30,434 nt of DNA from JAWXTP01 sp044433415 (GTDB taxonomy: Bacteria > Bacteroidota > Bacteroidia > Bacteroidales > Rikenellaceae): the NCBI GenBank assembly GCA_044433415.1, contig JAWXTP010000024.1:1-30434 (forward strand). Direction: 5' to 3'. A program made the position numbers and the translations under genes. The notes beneath the pieces are model-generated. The model was given only the letters and a program-made list of their open reading frames with translations. It did no database searches and was not told the origin of the DNA. Shown piece after piece: positions 6,845 through 15,532 of this stretch. Every line of letters begins with the position of its first letter. Position 1 is the first letter of the stretch.

Positions 6845-8836
6845 ATGATAAAGATTAAAAGTTATTCTCTTACATTTATTTTTACATTAATTGCTTTGTT
6901 TTCATCTGTCAACCTTTTCGCACAGATGGAAGAACCTGTATCGTGGAGCACTTCGGTGAACGAACTAGGAAAGGGCGAGTATGAATTAGTTATAGAAGCC
7001 TCTATTGACTCTCCATGGTATATCTATGACATGGGTCCCTATGATGGAGGGCCTAATGCTACAACTGTAACATTTACAGATGCTGAGGGTATAGAAATCA
7101 TTGGTGATGTAGAACAAAAGTCAGAAAAGATTACAAAATTTGACGACATGTTCGACATGGAAATTAGCTCTTTTAAAAACACGGCTATTTTCACTCAGAA
7201 GGTAAAAGTTACCACAAAACAAGCTACACTTCAAGGTGTTGTAGAATGGCAAAGTTGTAATAGCACAACTTGTCTACCTCCTACAGAATACGACTTTCAA
7301 CTTCTTCTAAAAGGTGATGGTTCAGCTAGCACTGCTGTAGCACCTGAAGGTGAGAAAGTTGTTATTATAGAGAAAAAAAGCTCTTTATGGGCTACTATCA
7401 TTGAAGCTATCCTTTGGGGATTTGCTGCACTTTTAACTCCTTGTGTATTCCCTATGGTACCTATGACCGTATCTTTCTTCATGAAAAATAGCGGTTCTAA
7501 GGCCAAAGGTCGTACTATGGCTTCTTTCTATGGATTGTCTATCATTGCTTTATACACTCTACCTATTGCAGCAATTATTGCTATAACTTACTTTGTTGGT
7601 GGGGATGCTGTTACGGCAGATATCTTCAATTGGTTAGCAACTCACTGGGTTCCTAACGTGCTGTTCTTCTTAATATTTATGGTTTTTGCAGCTTCTTTCT
7701 TTGGAGCTTTTGAAATTGTAATGCCAAGTTGGTTGGTGAATAAAAGCGATGAAAAATCTGATAAAGGTGGTTTCGTTGGCGTATTCTTTATGGCACTAAC
7801 TTTAGTACTTGTATCTTTCTCATGTACAGGTCCTATTGTAGGGTCTATCTTAGTACAGTCTACACAGGGCGGAGTTTTTGAACCTATTATTACTATGCTT
7901 GTGTTCTCTGCGGCTTTCTCACTACCTTTTACTTTACTAGCTTTCTTCCCATCGCTACTTAAAAACTTACCTAAGTCTGGTGGTTGGTTAAACTCGGTAA
8001 AAGTGGTGTTAGGTTTCATAGAGCTTGCTTTAGGTCTTAAGTTCTTATCTGTTGCAGACCAAACTTATCACTGGGGTATCTTAGATCGCGATGTATATAT
8101 TGCTATATGGATAGTTATTTTCACTCTACTAGGTCTTTATTTATTAGGCAAGTTGAAATTTGCTCATGACTCAGACACTAAACACATAAAAGTAAAGAAC
8201 TTATTCTTATCAATAATCTCTTTCTCTTTTGCTGTATATCTTGTTCCTGGACTATTTGGAGCACCTTTAAAAGCGCTTTCTGGCTACTTACCTCCTATGC
8301 ACACTCTTGACTTCAACCTATCGAATTTAAGTTCAGGAACTGCTACTGAGAAGCCTAAAGAGATGGCTACAGCTAAATATAGCGATTTCCTTCACCTTCC
8401 TCATAACTTAAACGGATTTTTTGATTACGAAGAAGGTATGGCTTACGCTAAGAAAGTAGGCAAACCTGTTTTGATAGACTTTACAGGTCATGGATGTGTT
8501 AACTGTCGTGAGATGGAAGCTAACGTATGGAGCGATCCTCAGGTGTTAGATATATTAAGAAATGACTATGTAATTATAGCCCTATATGTTGATGATAAAA
8601 AAGAATTACCAGAAAGTGAATGGGTAACAAAATCTAATGGTAAGACTTTAAAAACTATAGGTAAAATCAATGCAGACTTTCAAGCTAACAAGTTTAAAGT
8701 AAACGGTCAGCCTTACTATGTGCTTTTAAGCGACTCAGGGAAAGAGCTTTCTGCACCTAGAGCCTACGACTTAAGTGTTCAAGGTTACATTGATTTCTTA
8801 AACAAAGGAATAGAAACGTTTAACCAAAACAAATAA
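6845..8836 (+). CDS. dsbD: Thiol:disulfide interchange protein DsbD
   Basis: Moves electrons from cytoplasmic thioredoxin across the inner membrane to periplasmic thiol proteins. The 663 residues show the three DsbD parts in order: a signal peptide (about 1-26, ending near LFAQ) and an N-terminal periplasmic immunoglobulin-like domain with a cysteine pair near CNSTTC; a membrane domain of about eight helices with the paired cysteines in LTPCVFPM and SFSCTGP; and a C-terminal thioredoxin-like domain with the CVNC centre (C551, C554). All redox cysteines are therefore present. It lies between cysS and gcvP with gaps of 74 and 96 bases, so it may have its own transcript. Confidence 0.95.
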   Translation: MIKIKSYSLTFIFTLIALFSSVNLFAQMEEPVSWSTSVNELGKGEYELVIEASIDSPWYIYDMGPYDGGPNATTVTFTDAEGIEIIGDVEQKSEKITKFDDMFDMEISSFKNTAIFTQKVKVTTKQATLQGVVEWQSCNSTTCLPPTEYDFQLLLKGDGSASTAVAPEGEKVVIIEKKSSLWATIIEAILWGFAALLTPCVFPMVPMTVSFFMKNSGSKAKGRTMASFYGLSIIALYTLPIAAIIAITYFVGGDAVTADIFNWLATHWVPNVLFFLIFMVFAASFFGAFEIVMPSWLVNKSDEKSDKGGFVGVFFMALTLVLVSFSCTGPIVGSILVQSTQGGVFEPIITMLVFSAAFSLPFTLLAFFPSLLKNLPKSGGWLNSVKVVLGFIELALGLKFLSVADQTYHWGILDRDVYIAIWIVIFTLLGLYLLGKLKFAHDSDTKHIKVKNLFLSIISFSFAVYLVPGLFGAPLKALSGYLPPMHTLDFNLSNLSSGTATEKPKEMATAKYSDFLHLPHNLNGFFDYEEGMAYAKKVGKPVLIDFTGHGCVNCREMEANVWSDPQVLDILRNDYVIIALYVDDKKELPESEWVTKSNGKTLKTIGKINADFQANKFKVNGQPYYVLLSDSGKELSAPRAYDLSVQGYIDFLNKGIETFNQNK

Positions 8837-8932
8837 AAAAATATAAATTGTATTATTGTAACTTGTAGGGAAATATTTACACGGCAAGTGAACTTAAACA
8901 CAGTTTATGATTTTTATAAAAATATTTAAATT

Positions 8933-11797
8933 ATGGAGCAAGATATATTTGCAAATCGCCACATTGGGGTCTCTCAAAGCGATTTAAATGAAATGCTTAA
9001 TGTTATTGGTGTTGATTCTGTAGATGAACTTATTTCACAAGTAATTCCAGAAAACATCCAATTAAAAGAGCCTCTTAACATGGCTCAAGAGGGAATGACA
9101 GAAGTAGAATTTGCCTCTCACATTAGAGAAATAGCTGCAAAAAATGCACCTTTCCGCACTTTTATCGGTATGGGTTATTATGGTACTGCGGCACCAGCAG
9201 CAATTACTAGAAACATATTCGAGAACCCTGCATGGTATACTTCTTACACTCCATATCAAGCAGAGATATCTCAGGGTAGACTTGAGGCTTTGTTGAATTT
9301 CCAAACTATGGTCATTTCTATGACAGGTATGGAAATAAGCAACTGTTCACTACTTGATGAAGGTACTGCGGCAGCTGAGGCAATGAATATGATGTTAAAT
9401 CAACGTTCACGTGCAGCTCAAAAAGCTAACAAGCGTACGCTTTTCATTGATGAAAACATCTTCTCTCAGACTTTGGACGTTCTTTTAACTCGTTCAGAGC
9501 CTTTAAATATAGATATTGTTATTGACGATTTTGCAAGCTATGAATTTACAGGTTCAGAGTTTGGAGCTATTGTTCAATACCCTGGTGCTAACGGTACGGT
9601 TAATGACTTTGAAGAGTTCACTGCAAAAGCTCACCAAAACGATATGCTAGTTACTGCTGTAGTAGATATTATGGCTTTAGCTTTACTTAAAGCTCCTGGA
9701 GAATGGGGTGCAGACATCGTTGTTGGCTCTACTCAACGTTTTGGTATACCTATGTTCTTTGGTGGTCCTGCGGCTGCCTACCTAGCAACAAAAGATGCCT
9801 ACAAACGTACTATGCCAGGTCGTATCATAGGTGTTTCTGTGGATAGACTAGGAAACAAGGCTCTACGTATGGCTCTACAAACTAGAGAGCAGCATATTAA
9901 ACGTGATAAAGCAACTTCAAATATCTGTACTTCACAGGCTTTACTTGCTACAATGGCAGGTATGTATGCAGTTTATCACGGACCTAAAGGTATTAAACAA
10001 ATAGCATTAAATATACACTATAAAACTCAGACTGTAGCTAACGCATTAACAAAAATGGGTTACAAATTGATTACTAAATCTTACTTTGACACCCTAGAAG
10101 TTGTAGATGCTGACACAGAAGAAATAAGAAAAGTAGCTGAGTTTTATAAGGTTAACTTATACTTCCCTAACAGCACTTCTGTACGTTTCAGTTTAGATGA
10201 ATTAACAACTATTGATGATGTTAACACATTAATTGCTATCTTTGCAGAGGCGGAAGGAGTAAAAGCTAAACAGGTTAAAGAAATTAGTGAGAAATCTGCG
10301 ATTCCTGCTTCACTTGAACGTAAATCAGAAATTCTAACTGAGAAGGTGTTCTCTCGTTATCATTCTGAAACAGAACTTATGCGCTATATCAAGAAACTTG
10401 AACTAAGAGAAATTTCTCTTGCTACAAGTATGATTTCGCTAGGTTCTTGTACTATGAAACTGAACTCAGCAGCTAGTATGATGCCTCTAAGTCTTGCAGA
10501 ATTTCAAAACATCCACCCTTTTATCCCATTAGGACAAGCCGAAGGGTATGTTGAGTTAATGAAAAGACTAGAAAAGCAACTTGCTATAATCACAGGTTTT
10601 GCAGCTGTTTCAAATCAGCCTAACTCAGGTGCAGCAGGTGAATATTCAGGATTAATGGTAATCCGTGCTTATCACCAAGCTAATGGTTCAGGAGCTCGTA
10701 ATGTAGCACTTATCCCTGCTTCTGCTCACGGTACAAACCCAGCTTCTGCGGCTATGGCAGGAATGAAAGTTGTGGTTGTTGCTTGTGACGAGTTAGGAAA
10801 TATTGATGTTGAAGACTTCAAAGCTAAAGCCGAAGAACACAAAAACGACTTATCGTGTGCGATGATTACTTACCCATCGACTCACGGTATTTTTGAAGTA
10901 CAAATTAAAGAACTTTGTGATATTGTTCACTCTAATGGAGGTCAAGTTTATATGGACGGTGCAAATATGAATGCACAGGTAGGTATAACTTCTCCTGGAT
11001 ACATTGGAGCTGATGTTTGTCACTTAAATCTACATAAAACTTTCGCTATTCCTCACGGTGGTGGTGGTCCTGGTGTTGGAACTATTGGTGTCGCAAAACA
11101 CCTAGTGAAATTCCTACCTAGCCATGCTGTAGTTAGAGGAGTAGGCGGAGAAGAAGGTATCACTGCTGTTGCTTCATCACCATGGGGTAGCGCTGGGGTG
11201 TTAGCTATCACCTATGCTTATATCTCTATGCTAGGTGCTAAGGGACTTAGAAAAGCTACTGAGATGGCTATACTAAATGCTAATTACACTGCTAATGCTC
11301 TAAAAGGTGAGTTTGGCGTATTATATACAGGCGCTACAGGTCGTGTTGGTCATGAAATGATAATTGACTGCCGTAACTTCAAGCGTGATTATGGCGTGGA
11401 ATGTGCAGATATCGCTAGAAGACTTATGGACTTTGGTTTCCATGCTCCTACTCTATCGTTCCCTGTACACGAAACTCTTATGGTTGAGCCTACAGAAAGT
11501 GAAAGCAAAGGAGAAATTGATAGATTTATCGATTCTCTTATTCAAATTAAGCGTGAGTGCGAAGCTATCGCTAAAGGGGATATGCCTGCGGATGATAACT
11601 TATTAAAGAACGCTCCTCACACTTGTGTAGAAATTGCTGGTGACGAATGGTCTCACCCATATACACGAAAACAAGCTGCTTTCCCGTTAGAATGGGTAGC
11701 AGAGAAGAAATTCTGGCCTTACGTATCTAAAATTGATGGCGGCTATGGTGACAGAAATTTAGTTTGCAGCTGTGGCTCACTAGAAAGTTATTTGTAA
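8933..11797 (+). CDS. gcvP: Glycine dehydrogenase (decarboxylating), P protein
   Basis: The pyridoxal-phosphate subunit of the glycine cleavage system: it decarboxylates glycine and passes the aminomethyl group to the lipoyl arm of the H protein. At 954 residues it is the one-chain form, with the halves that are GcvPA and GcvPB in other bacteria joined. The start FANRHIGVS, the block SLGSCTMKLN, and the cofactor lysine K702 in LNLHKTFAIPHGGGGPG followed by the glycine-rich loop are all present. The genes for the T and H proteins are not in this window, so the system is split in this genome. No clear promoter is visible in the 96-base gap upstream. Confidence 0.98.
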   Translation: MEQDIFANRHIGVSQSDLNEMLNVIGVDSVDELISQVIPENIQLKEPLNMAQEGMTEVEFASHIREIAAKNAPFRTFIGMGYYGTAAPAAITRNIFENPAWYTSYTPYQAEISQGRLEALLNFQTMVISMTGMEISNCSLLDEGTAAAEAMNMMLNQRSRAAQKANKRTLFIDENIFSQTLDVLLTRSEPLNIDIVIDDFASYEFTGSEFGAIVQYPGANGTVNDFEEFTAKAHQNDMLVTAVVDIMALALLKAPGEWGADIVVGSTQRFGIPMFFGGPAAAYLATKDAYKRTMPGRIIGVSVDRLGNKALRMALQTREQHIKRDKATSNICTSQALLATMAGMYAVYHGPKGIKQIALNIHYKTQTVANALTKMGYKLITKSYFDTLEVVDADTEEIRKVAEFYKVNLYFPNSTSVRFSLDELTTIDDVNTLIAIFAEAEGVKAKQVKEISEKSAIPASLERKSEILTEKVFSRYHSETELMRYIKKLELREISLATSMISLGSCTMKLNSAASMMPLSLAEFQNIHPFIPLGQAEGYVELMKRLEKQLAIITGFAAVSNQPNSGAAGEYSGLMVIRAYHQANGSGARNVALIPASAHGTNPASAAMAGMKVVVVACDELGNIDVEDFKAKAEEHKNDLSCAMITYPSTHGIFEVQIKELCDIVHSNGGQVYMDGANMNAQVGITSPGYIGADVCHLNLHKTFAIPHGGGGPGVGTIGVAKHLVKFLPSHAVVRGVGGEEGITAVASSPWGSAGVLAITYAYISMLGAKGLRKATEMAILNANYTANALKGEFGVLYTGATGRVGHEMIIDCRNFKRDYGVECADIARRLMDFGFHAPTLSFPVHETLMVEPTESESKGEIDRFIDSLIQIKRECEAIAKGDMPADDNLLKNAPHTCVEIAGDEWSHPYTRKQAAFPLEWVAEKKFWPYVSKIDGGYGDRNLVCSCGSLESYL

Positions 11798-11857
11798 ATA
11801 ATTATTAATTAAGTAGGGTAAAATAATATTGTACACTACTTGCATATTTTTTAGAAA

Positions 11858-12406
11858 ATGAAAATTGAACAAAACAAATTCGTATCTCTTGCATACACTT
11901 TAACAGTTGATGGTGCAGTTGTAGATAAAGCAGAAGCTACAAAACCTTTAGAATTTATCTATGGTACAGGTATGTTACTTCCTAAATTCGAACAAGCTAT
12001 CGCTGATAAAGTAGTTGGAGACACAGTTTCTTTTACATTAGCTCCTGCTGATGGTTACGGTGAAACTATGGCTGAGTACATCGTTGAGCTTCCTAAAAAC
12101 CTTTTCGAAGTTGACGGTCAAATCGACGAGAAAATCGTAGCTATAGGTAACATCCTTCCTATGATGGATAACGAAGGTAACCGTATGAACGGTCTTGTTA
12201 AAGCTATTGGTGAAGAAACAATTACTATGGACTTCAACCACCCTATGAGTGGCAAAACTCTTAACTTTGAAGTTGAGGTTGTAGGCGTTCGTGAAGCTAC
12301 AGAAGCTGACACTATGGGCGGTGGCTGCGGTTGTGGTGACTGTGGTTGCGACGAAGGTGGTTGTAACGAAGGCGGTTGCGAAAGCGGCGGTTGTGGTTGC
12401 GAATAA
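11858..12406 (+). CDS. slyD: FKBP-type peptidyl-prolyl isomerase, SlyD-like, with Cys-rich tail
   Basis: Cytoplasmic prolyl isomerase and chaperone of 182 residues. The FKBP core opens with FVSLAYTLTVDG and contains PLEFIYGTGMLLPKFEQAI, interrupted by the insert-in-flap chaperone domain (about 70-125). The last 29 residues or so form a metal-binding-like tail made almost only of Gly, Cys, Asp and Glu, with eight cysteines in repeated GGC and CGC units. In E. coli SlyD the tail is His-rich and delivers nickel; here Cys and acidic residues take that place, so metal choice and redox behaviour may differ. The 60 bases after gcvP show no strong promoter, so it may be read through from gcvP. Confidence 0.93.
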   Translation: MKIEQNKFVSLAYTLTVDGAVVDKAEATKPLEFIYGTGMLLPKFEQAIADKVVGDTVSFTLAPADGYGETMAEYIVELPKNLFEVDGQIDEKIVAIGNILPMMDNEGNRMNGLVKAIGEETITMDFNHPMSGKTLNFEVEVVGVREATEADTMGGGCGCGDCGCDEGGCNEGGCESGGCGCE

Positions 12407-12419
12407 TCGACTACTACAA

Positions 12420-12452
12420 TGGAGGGGATATAATATTTTTTTATCACACCTC
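12420..12452 (+). other. Weak hairpin after the SlyD-like gene
   Basis: GGAGG and CCTCC at the ends, with a shorter GATA/TATC pairing inside, enclose an AT-rich loop containing seven T. It is weaker than the hairpin that follows at 12465. Confidence 0.3.
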
Positions 12453-12464
12453 CCCTTAAATAAT

Positions 12465-12499
12465 AAAGTGAGTTGTTTTAATATAAAACAACTCACTTT
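12465..12499 (+). terminator. Terminator hairpin between the SlyD-like and GtrA-like genes
   Basis: Perfect 16-base inverted repeat (12465-12480, AAAGTGAGTTGTTTTA, and 12484-12499) with a 3-base loop. Only a short T-run, formed by the arm itself, follows. Its place 59 bases after the stop codon fits a terminator of the gcvP/slyD transcript. Confidence 0.75.
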
Positions 12500-12532
12500 C
12501 TAGTATTTACGCATTTACAAAGTTTTTAAATA

Positions 12533-13009
12533 ATGAGCTTAGCAAAAGATAAAATTTTAAAATTCGTAGAATGGTTTTATTTCCCATTTATCAGAAAATT
12601 TATTCCCTTAGAGACCTTTAGGTATGGCTTCTGTGGAGGTGCAAATATGGTATTAGATATGATTATCTATTTCTTAATATACCATTTTGTGTTACAACAG
12701 AACGATGTTAATCTAGGTGTAGTTGTTATTTCTTCTGAAATTATGGCGTTTTTACTAACTATGCCTATAATATTTTTTACAGGATTTTGGCTTGCTAAGC
12801 ACATTTCTTTTAAGAACGAATCTGACAAAACTACTATCCAACAAGCAAAGTACTTATTGGTAGTATGTATAAATATTCTAACAAAATATTGGGGTTTAAA
12901 ACTATTTATATTAGTTTTTAACATTTATCCATCGATTTCTAATGCTCTTGTGACGGTTGTTACTGTTATTATTAGCTATTGTTTACAAAAAAGATTTACT
13001 TTTAAATGA
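12533..13009 (+). CDS. GtrA-like family membrane protein
   Basis: Small polytopic protein of 158 residues with about four hydrophobic segments, the family hallmark TFRYGFCGGANMVLDM at the start of the first helix, and an ending in YCLQKRFTFK typical of GtrA. Family members are linked to moving lipid-linked sugars across the inner membrane or to cell-wall polysaccharide decoration, but the substrate here is unknown. It is followed after 63 bases by a VanX-like dipeptidase gene. The two may share a transcript and a cell-envelope role; that is inference. Confidence 0.85.
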   Translation: MSLAKDKILKFVEWFYFPFIRKFIPLETFRYGFCGGANMVLDMIIYFLIYHFVLQQNDVNLGVVVISSEIMAFLLTMPIIFFTGFWLAKHISFKNESDKTTIQQAKYLLVVCINILTKYWGLKLFILVFNIYPSISNALVTVVTVIISYCLQKRFTFK

Positions 13010-13072
13010 TGAGTGATGAAAAATGACAAACGTGACCAAATATTTAGAAGATAAAGATTAAAGCATAATAAC

Positions 13073-13672
13073 ATGAATTTAAGAGTAATATACAACGTAA
13101 TTCTATGCCGTTTGGGGCTAAGGAAGATTTTGCCAAGCGACTACATCAACTCTATACCTATTGAGGAGTGTGACGAAGAGTTGTGCTCGTTTGACAACGT
13201 AAAGGTTCGCTATACAGTCTTCGAAAAGTTGAAACTAGTGAGAGCAAAGCTACAAAAGATAGGCTATGATATTGAACTTACCTATGGTTATCGAAGTCTC
13301 TCGCTACAAAGGGAGCTTTTCGAGAAGAATGGTGGTAATAAGAGTAAAACAGCAGACCCTAATAACGGAGGGGGCGGACACCAAACGGGAGGAGCGGTAG
13401 ATTTAAGGCTCACAAAAGATGGCAATCACATAGATATGGGTGGTGATTTTGATGAGTTTAACAACAAAACAGCCACCTTTAGCCCTCATATAAGCAATGA
13501 GCAACGCGCTGCACGCAAAATATTGTACGATGCAATGACTATAGAAGGTTTCGAAAACTACCCTAATGAGTGGTGGCACTACTGCTATGGAGACAGAATG
13601 TGGGCTGCCTATAGCGCAAAGCGCAAAGCTATATATGGTAGCATAGAAAAACAATACATCGGTAGTAATTAA
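13073..13672 (+). CDS. D-alanyl-D-alanine dipeptidase, VanX-like (peptidase M15)
   Basis: Zinc peptidase of 199 residues. The zinc-site residues are visible with VanX spacing: H103 and D110 in GGHQTGGAVDLRL, and E166 with H169 in NEWWHYCYG; R74 in GYRS matches the VanX transition-state arginine. Like VanX and DdpX it has no evident signal peptide, so it should cleave D-Ala-D-Ala in the cytoplasm. No VanH, VanA or VanRS gene is near, so I read it as a recycling or turnover enzyme and not as a resistance determinant. Upstream is the GtrA-like gene; downstream is a heptamer repeat array. Confidence 0.87.
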   Translation: MNLRVIYNVILCRLGLRKILPSDYINSIPIEECDEELCSFDNVKVRYTVFEKLKLVRAKLQKIGYDIELTYGYRSLSLQRELFEKNGGNKSKTADPNNGGGGHQTGGAVDLRLTKDGNHIDMGGDFDEFNNKTATFSPHISNEQRAARKILYDAMTIEGFENYPNEWWHYCYGDRMWAAYSAKRKAIYGSIEKQYIGSN

Positions 13673-13684
13673 TGATTAATAACG

Positions 13685-13770
13685 ACAAGCTACAAGCTAA
13701 AACCTACAAGCTAAAACCTACAAGCTACAAGCTACAACCCACACAAGCTAAAAGCTAAAATCCACAACAA
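13685..13770. repeat. Degenerate 7-base tandem repeat array
   Basis: Consecutive heptamers read ACAAGCT, ACAAGCT, AAAACCT, ACAAGCT, AAAACCT, ACAAGCT, ACAAGCT, ACAACCC; after two extra bases come ACAAGCT, AAAAGCT, AAAATCC and ACAACAA. The period of seven holds while the units vary. The array directly follows TAATGATTAATAACG, which is shared with the repeats at 116-157 and 30391-30408. It encodes nothing visible. Confidence 0.85.
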
Positions 13771-13782
13771 ATTCCTGAAATA

Positions 13783-13831
13783 ATGGGGTAAGTTTCCAAA
13801 AATATATTATATTTGCGGTCTCTTACCCCAT
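13783..13831 (+). promoter_or_regulatory. Hairpin enclosing the likely amt promoter element
   Basis: ATGGGGTAAG (13783-13792) and CTTACCCCAT (13822-13831) are perfect inverted repeats 29 bases apart. Between them lies TATATTTG (13808-13815), a match to the Bacteroidota -7 element. Transcription would begin in or near the right arm. The right arm is followed by TTTTTT, so in transcripts arriving from upstream the same structure could act as a terminator. No TTG is found at the usual distance. Confidence 0.55.
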
Positions 13832-13892
13832 TTTTTATGGGACAAGCTACCAAAAGTACCATAATTTAGAAACTAAATTAAAATTTACTTAT

Positions 13893-15218
13893 ATGAAAAA
13901 GAAATGGATTATTTTTATGCTTATCATGACCGTAATAAGCATACTTGGAGTTTGTACTCCAGAAACTGAAGGTATTTGGGAAGCCGAAAATCTAGACTAC
14001 GCAAATGTTGCATGGATGATTACAGCAACTATCTTTGTACTTATGATGACTCCTGGACTTTCATTCTTCTACGGAGGTATGGTTGGACAAAAAAATGTCA
14101 TCTCTACAATTCTCCAAAGTTTTATAGCTATGGGTGTAATAAGTGTTATCTGGGTAGTTTTTGGTTTTAGCCTTGCCTTTGGTGATAGCATAGGTAGCTT
14201 TGTGGGAGATCCTACAACTTTCTTTATGTTTAAAAACGTGGGAGCTAAAGCAGGTAGCATCTTAGGCCCATCTATTCCTTTAGCGCTTTTTGCTTTATTC
14301 CAAATGAAATTTGCTATCATCACGCCTTCGCTTATCACAGGTTCTTTTGCTGAGCGCGTTAGATTCTCTGCATATTTGGTATTTATGATTCTGTTTAGCA
14401 TCTTTGTTTACTGCCCTTTAGCTCACTGGACTTGGCATCCTGATGGCTTTTTATGCAAATTAGGCGTTATAGACTTCGCTGGTGGTATAGTAGTTCACGC
14501 TTCATCGGGTGTTGCTGCACTTGCTGGAGCTCTATTCTTAGGCAAGCGTACTGATGTTAAGAAAACTCACACACCTGCTAATATTCCTTTTGTTATTTTA
14601 GGTGCTTCTATGTTATGGTTAGGCTGGTTTGGCTTTAATGCAGGTTCTTCTCTTGCTGCTAATGGTGTAGCTGTAAAAGCATTCTTAAATACAAATACTG
14701 CTGCTGCTACAGCAATGCTTGTATGGATTTTCTTTGACTGCTTACGTGGACGTAAACCTTCTGCTATGGGTGCTGCTATTGGTGCTGTTGTTGGTCTTGT
14801 TGCTATTACTCCTTCAGCTGGGTATGTAACTGTTGGTGAGAGTATTTTTATTGCATTCTTAACAACTATAGTATGTAATATAGCTGTTCACTGGAAAAAC
14901 CAAACAAATGTAGATGATGCTCTTGATGTGTTCCCTACTCACGGTGTGGGTGGTATTTTTGGTACTATCTTAACAGGAGTTTTTGTTGATGGTTTACTAG
15001 ATGGAAACGTTAAAATGTTCTTTATTCATATCTTAGCAGTTATTCTTGTTTGTGGTTATTCTTTTGTGGTTACCTATGGTTTATACTGGTTAACAAACAA
15101 AATGATTCCTATGAGGGTTTCTGTAAAAAGTGAAAAAATGGGTCTTGACCTTAGCCAACATGACGAGCAATATAGCTTTGCAGGTTCTGGTGACCGTGAA
15201 TTAGAGGAATATTCTTAG
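13893..15218 (+). CDS. amt: Ammonium transporter, Amt/MEP/Rh family
   Basis: Inner-membrane ammonium channel of 441 residues. The N-terminal stretch (about 1-20) may be a signal peptide, followed by eleven membrane helices. The pore's twin histidines are H202 (GGIVVHASSG) and H350 (FPTHGVGG), and D194 (VIDFAGG) is the conserved aspartate near the ammonium site. The C-terminal tail ends in an acidic stretch. In many bacteria a glnK gene for the PII protein follows amtB; none does here, so regulation by PII would need a gene elsewhere. A -7 element within a hairpin lies upstream and a large inverted repeat follows. Confidence 0.96.
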   Translation: MKKKWIIFMLIMTVISILGVCTPETEGIWEAENLDYANVAWMITATIFVLMMTPGLSFFYGGMVGQKNVISTILQSFIAMGVISVIWVVFGFSLAFGDSIGSFVGDPTTFFMFKNVGAKAGSILGPSIPLALFALFQMKFAIITPSLITGSFAERVRFSAYLVFMILFSIFVYCPLAHWTWHPDGFLCKLGVIDFAGGIVVHASSGVAALAGALFLGKRTDVKKTHTPANIPFVILGASMLWLGWFGFNAGSSLAANGVAVKAFLNTNTAAATAMLVWIFFDCLRGRKPSAMGAAIGAVVGLVAITPSAGYVTVGESIFIAFLTTIVCNIAVHWKNQTNVDDALDVFPTHGVGGIFGTILTGVFVDGLLDGNVKMFFIHILAVILVCGYSFVVTYGLYWLTNKMIPMRVSVKSEKMGLDLSQHDEQYSFAGSGDRELEEYS

Positions 15219-15222
15219 GTTT

Positions 15223-15351
15223 TAGGGATTAGCTTGTAGCTTGTAGGGCGACAAGCGACTAAATGATTATAGTTATAATATTTTGTGATTATTTCTATAA
15301 AATTTTGGTCGCTTGTCGCCCTACAAGCTAAAAGCTACAAGCTAATCCCTA
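15223..15351. repeat. Large inverted repeat after amt, with heptamer units
   Basis: Left arm 15223-15259 and right arm 15308-15351 are reverse complements except that the right arm has one additional 7-base unit. Both arms contain AGCTTGT-type heptamers, then the block GGCGACAAGCGAC on the left and its complement on the right. The 48-base centre begins TAAATGATTATAG. It lies between amt and proS and could end transcription in either direction, or be a small non-coding mobile element. It shares words with the repeats at 116-238, 13685-13770 and 30102-30434. Confidence 0.85.
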
Positions 15352-15381
15352 TCACCTAAACACATGAGTATTTGATATTTT

Positions 15382-15413
15382 TTTGTTACTTTACTCACTT
15401 TTTTATACTTTTG
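15382..15413 (+). promoter_or_regulatory. Promoter of proS
   Basis: TTTG (15382-15385), 20 bases, TACTTTTG (15406-15413): a good match to the Bacteroidota consensus. The leader to the ATG at 15533 would be about 115 bases and shows no strong structure. An A-rich stretch directly before the ATG fits translation start without a Shine-Dalgarno site. Confidence 0.75.
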
Positions 15414-15532
15414 TATGTTAAAGACTTATATTTTTATTGGCTACAAATTAACATTCACTAAATACAGTGCGTAACCAACTGGATATAAGCAACTAACACA
15501 AGGATTTACATAACAATTAAATAATAAAAAAA

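Noticed and set aside
12038..12503. Open frames opposite or shifted within the SlyD-like gene, with Thr/Ala, Pro/Gln or Val repeats
   Set aside because: They are shadows of the Gly/Cys-rich tail read in other frames.
13023..13061. Twelve-codon frame between the GtrA-like and dipeptidase genes
   Set aside because: Too short, without biased codons or a following hairpin; chance is the simplest explanation.
13073..13672. Vancomycin-resistance determinant
   Set aside because: The protein is VanX-like, but no ligase, dehydrogenase or two-component genes of a van cluster are near.
13685..13770. CRISPR array
   Set aside because: The unit is only seven bases, there are no distinct spacers and no cas gene is in the window.
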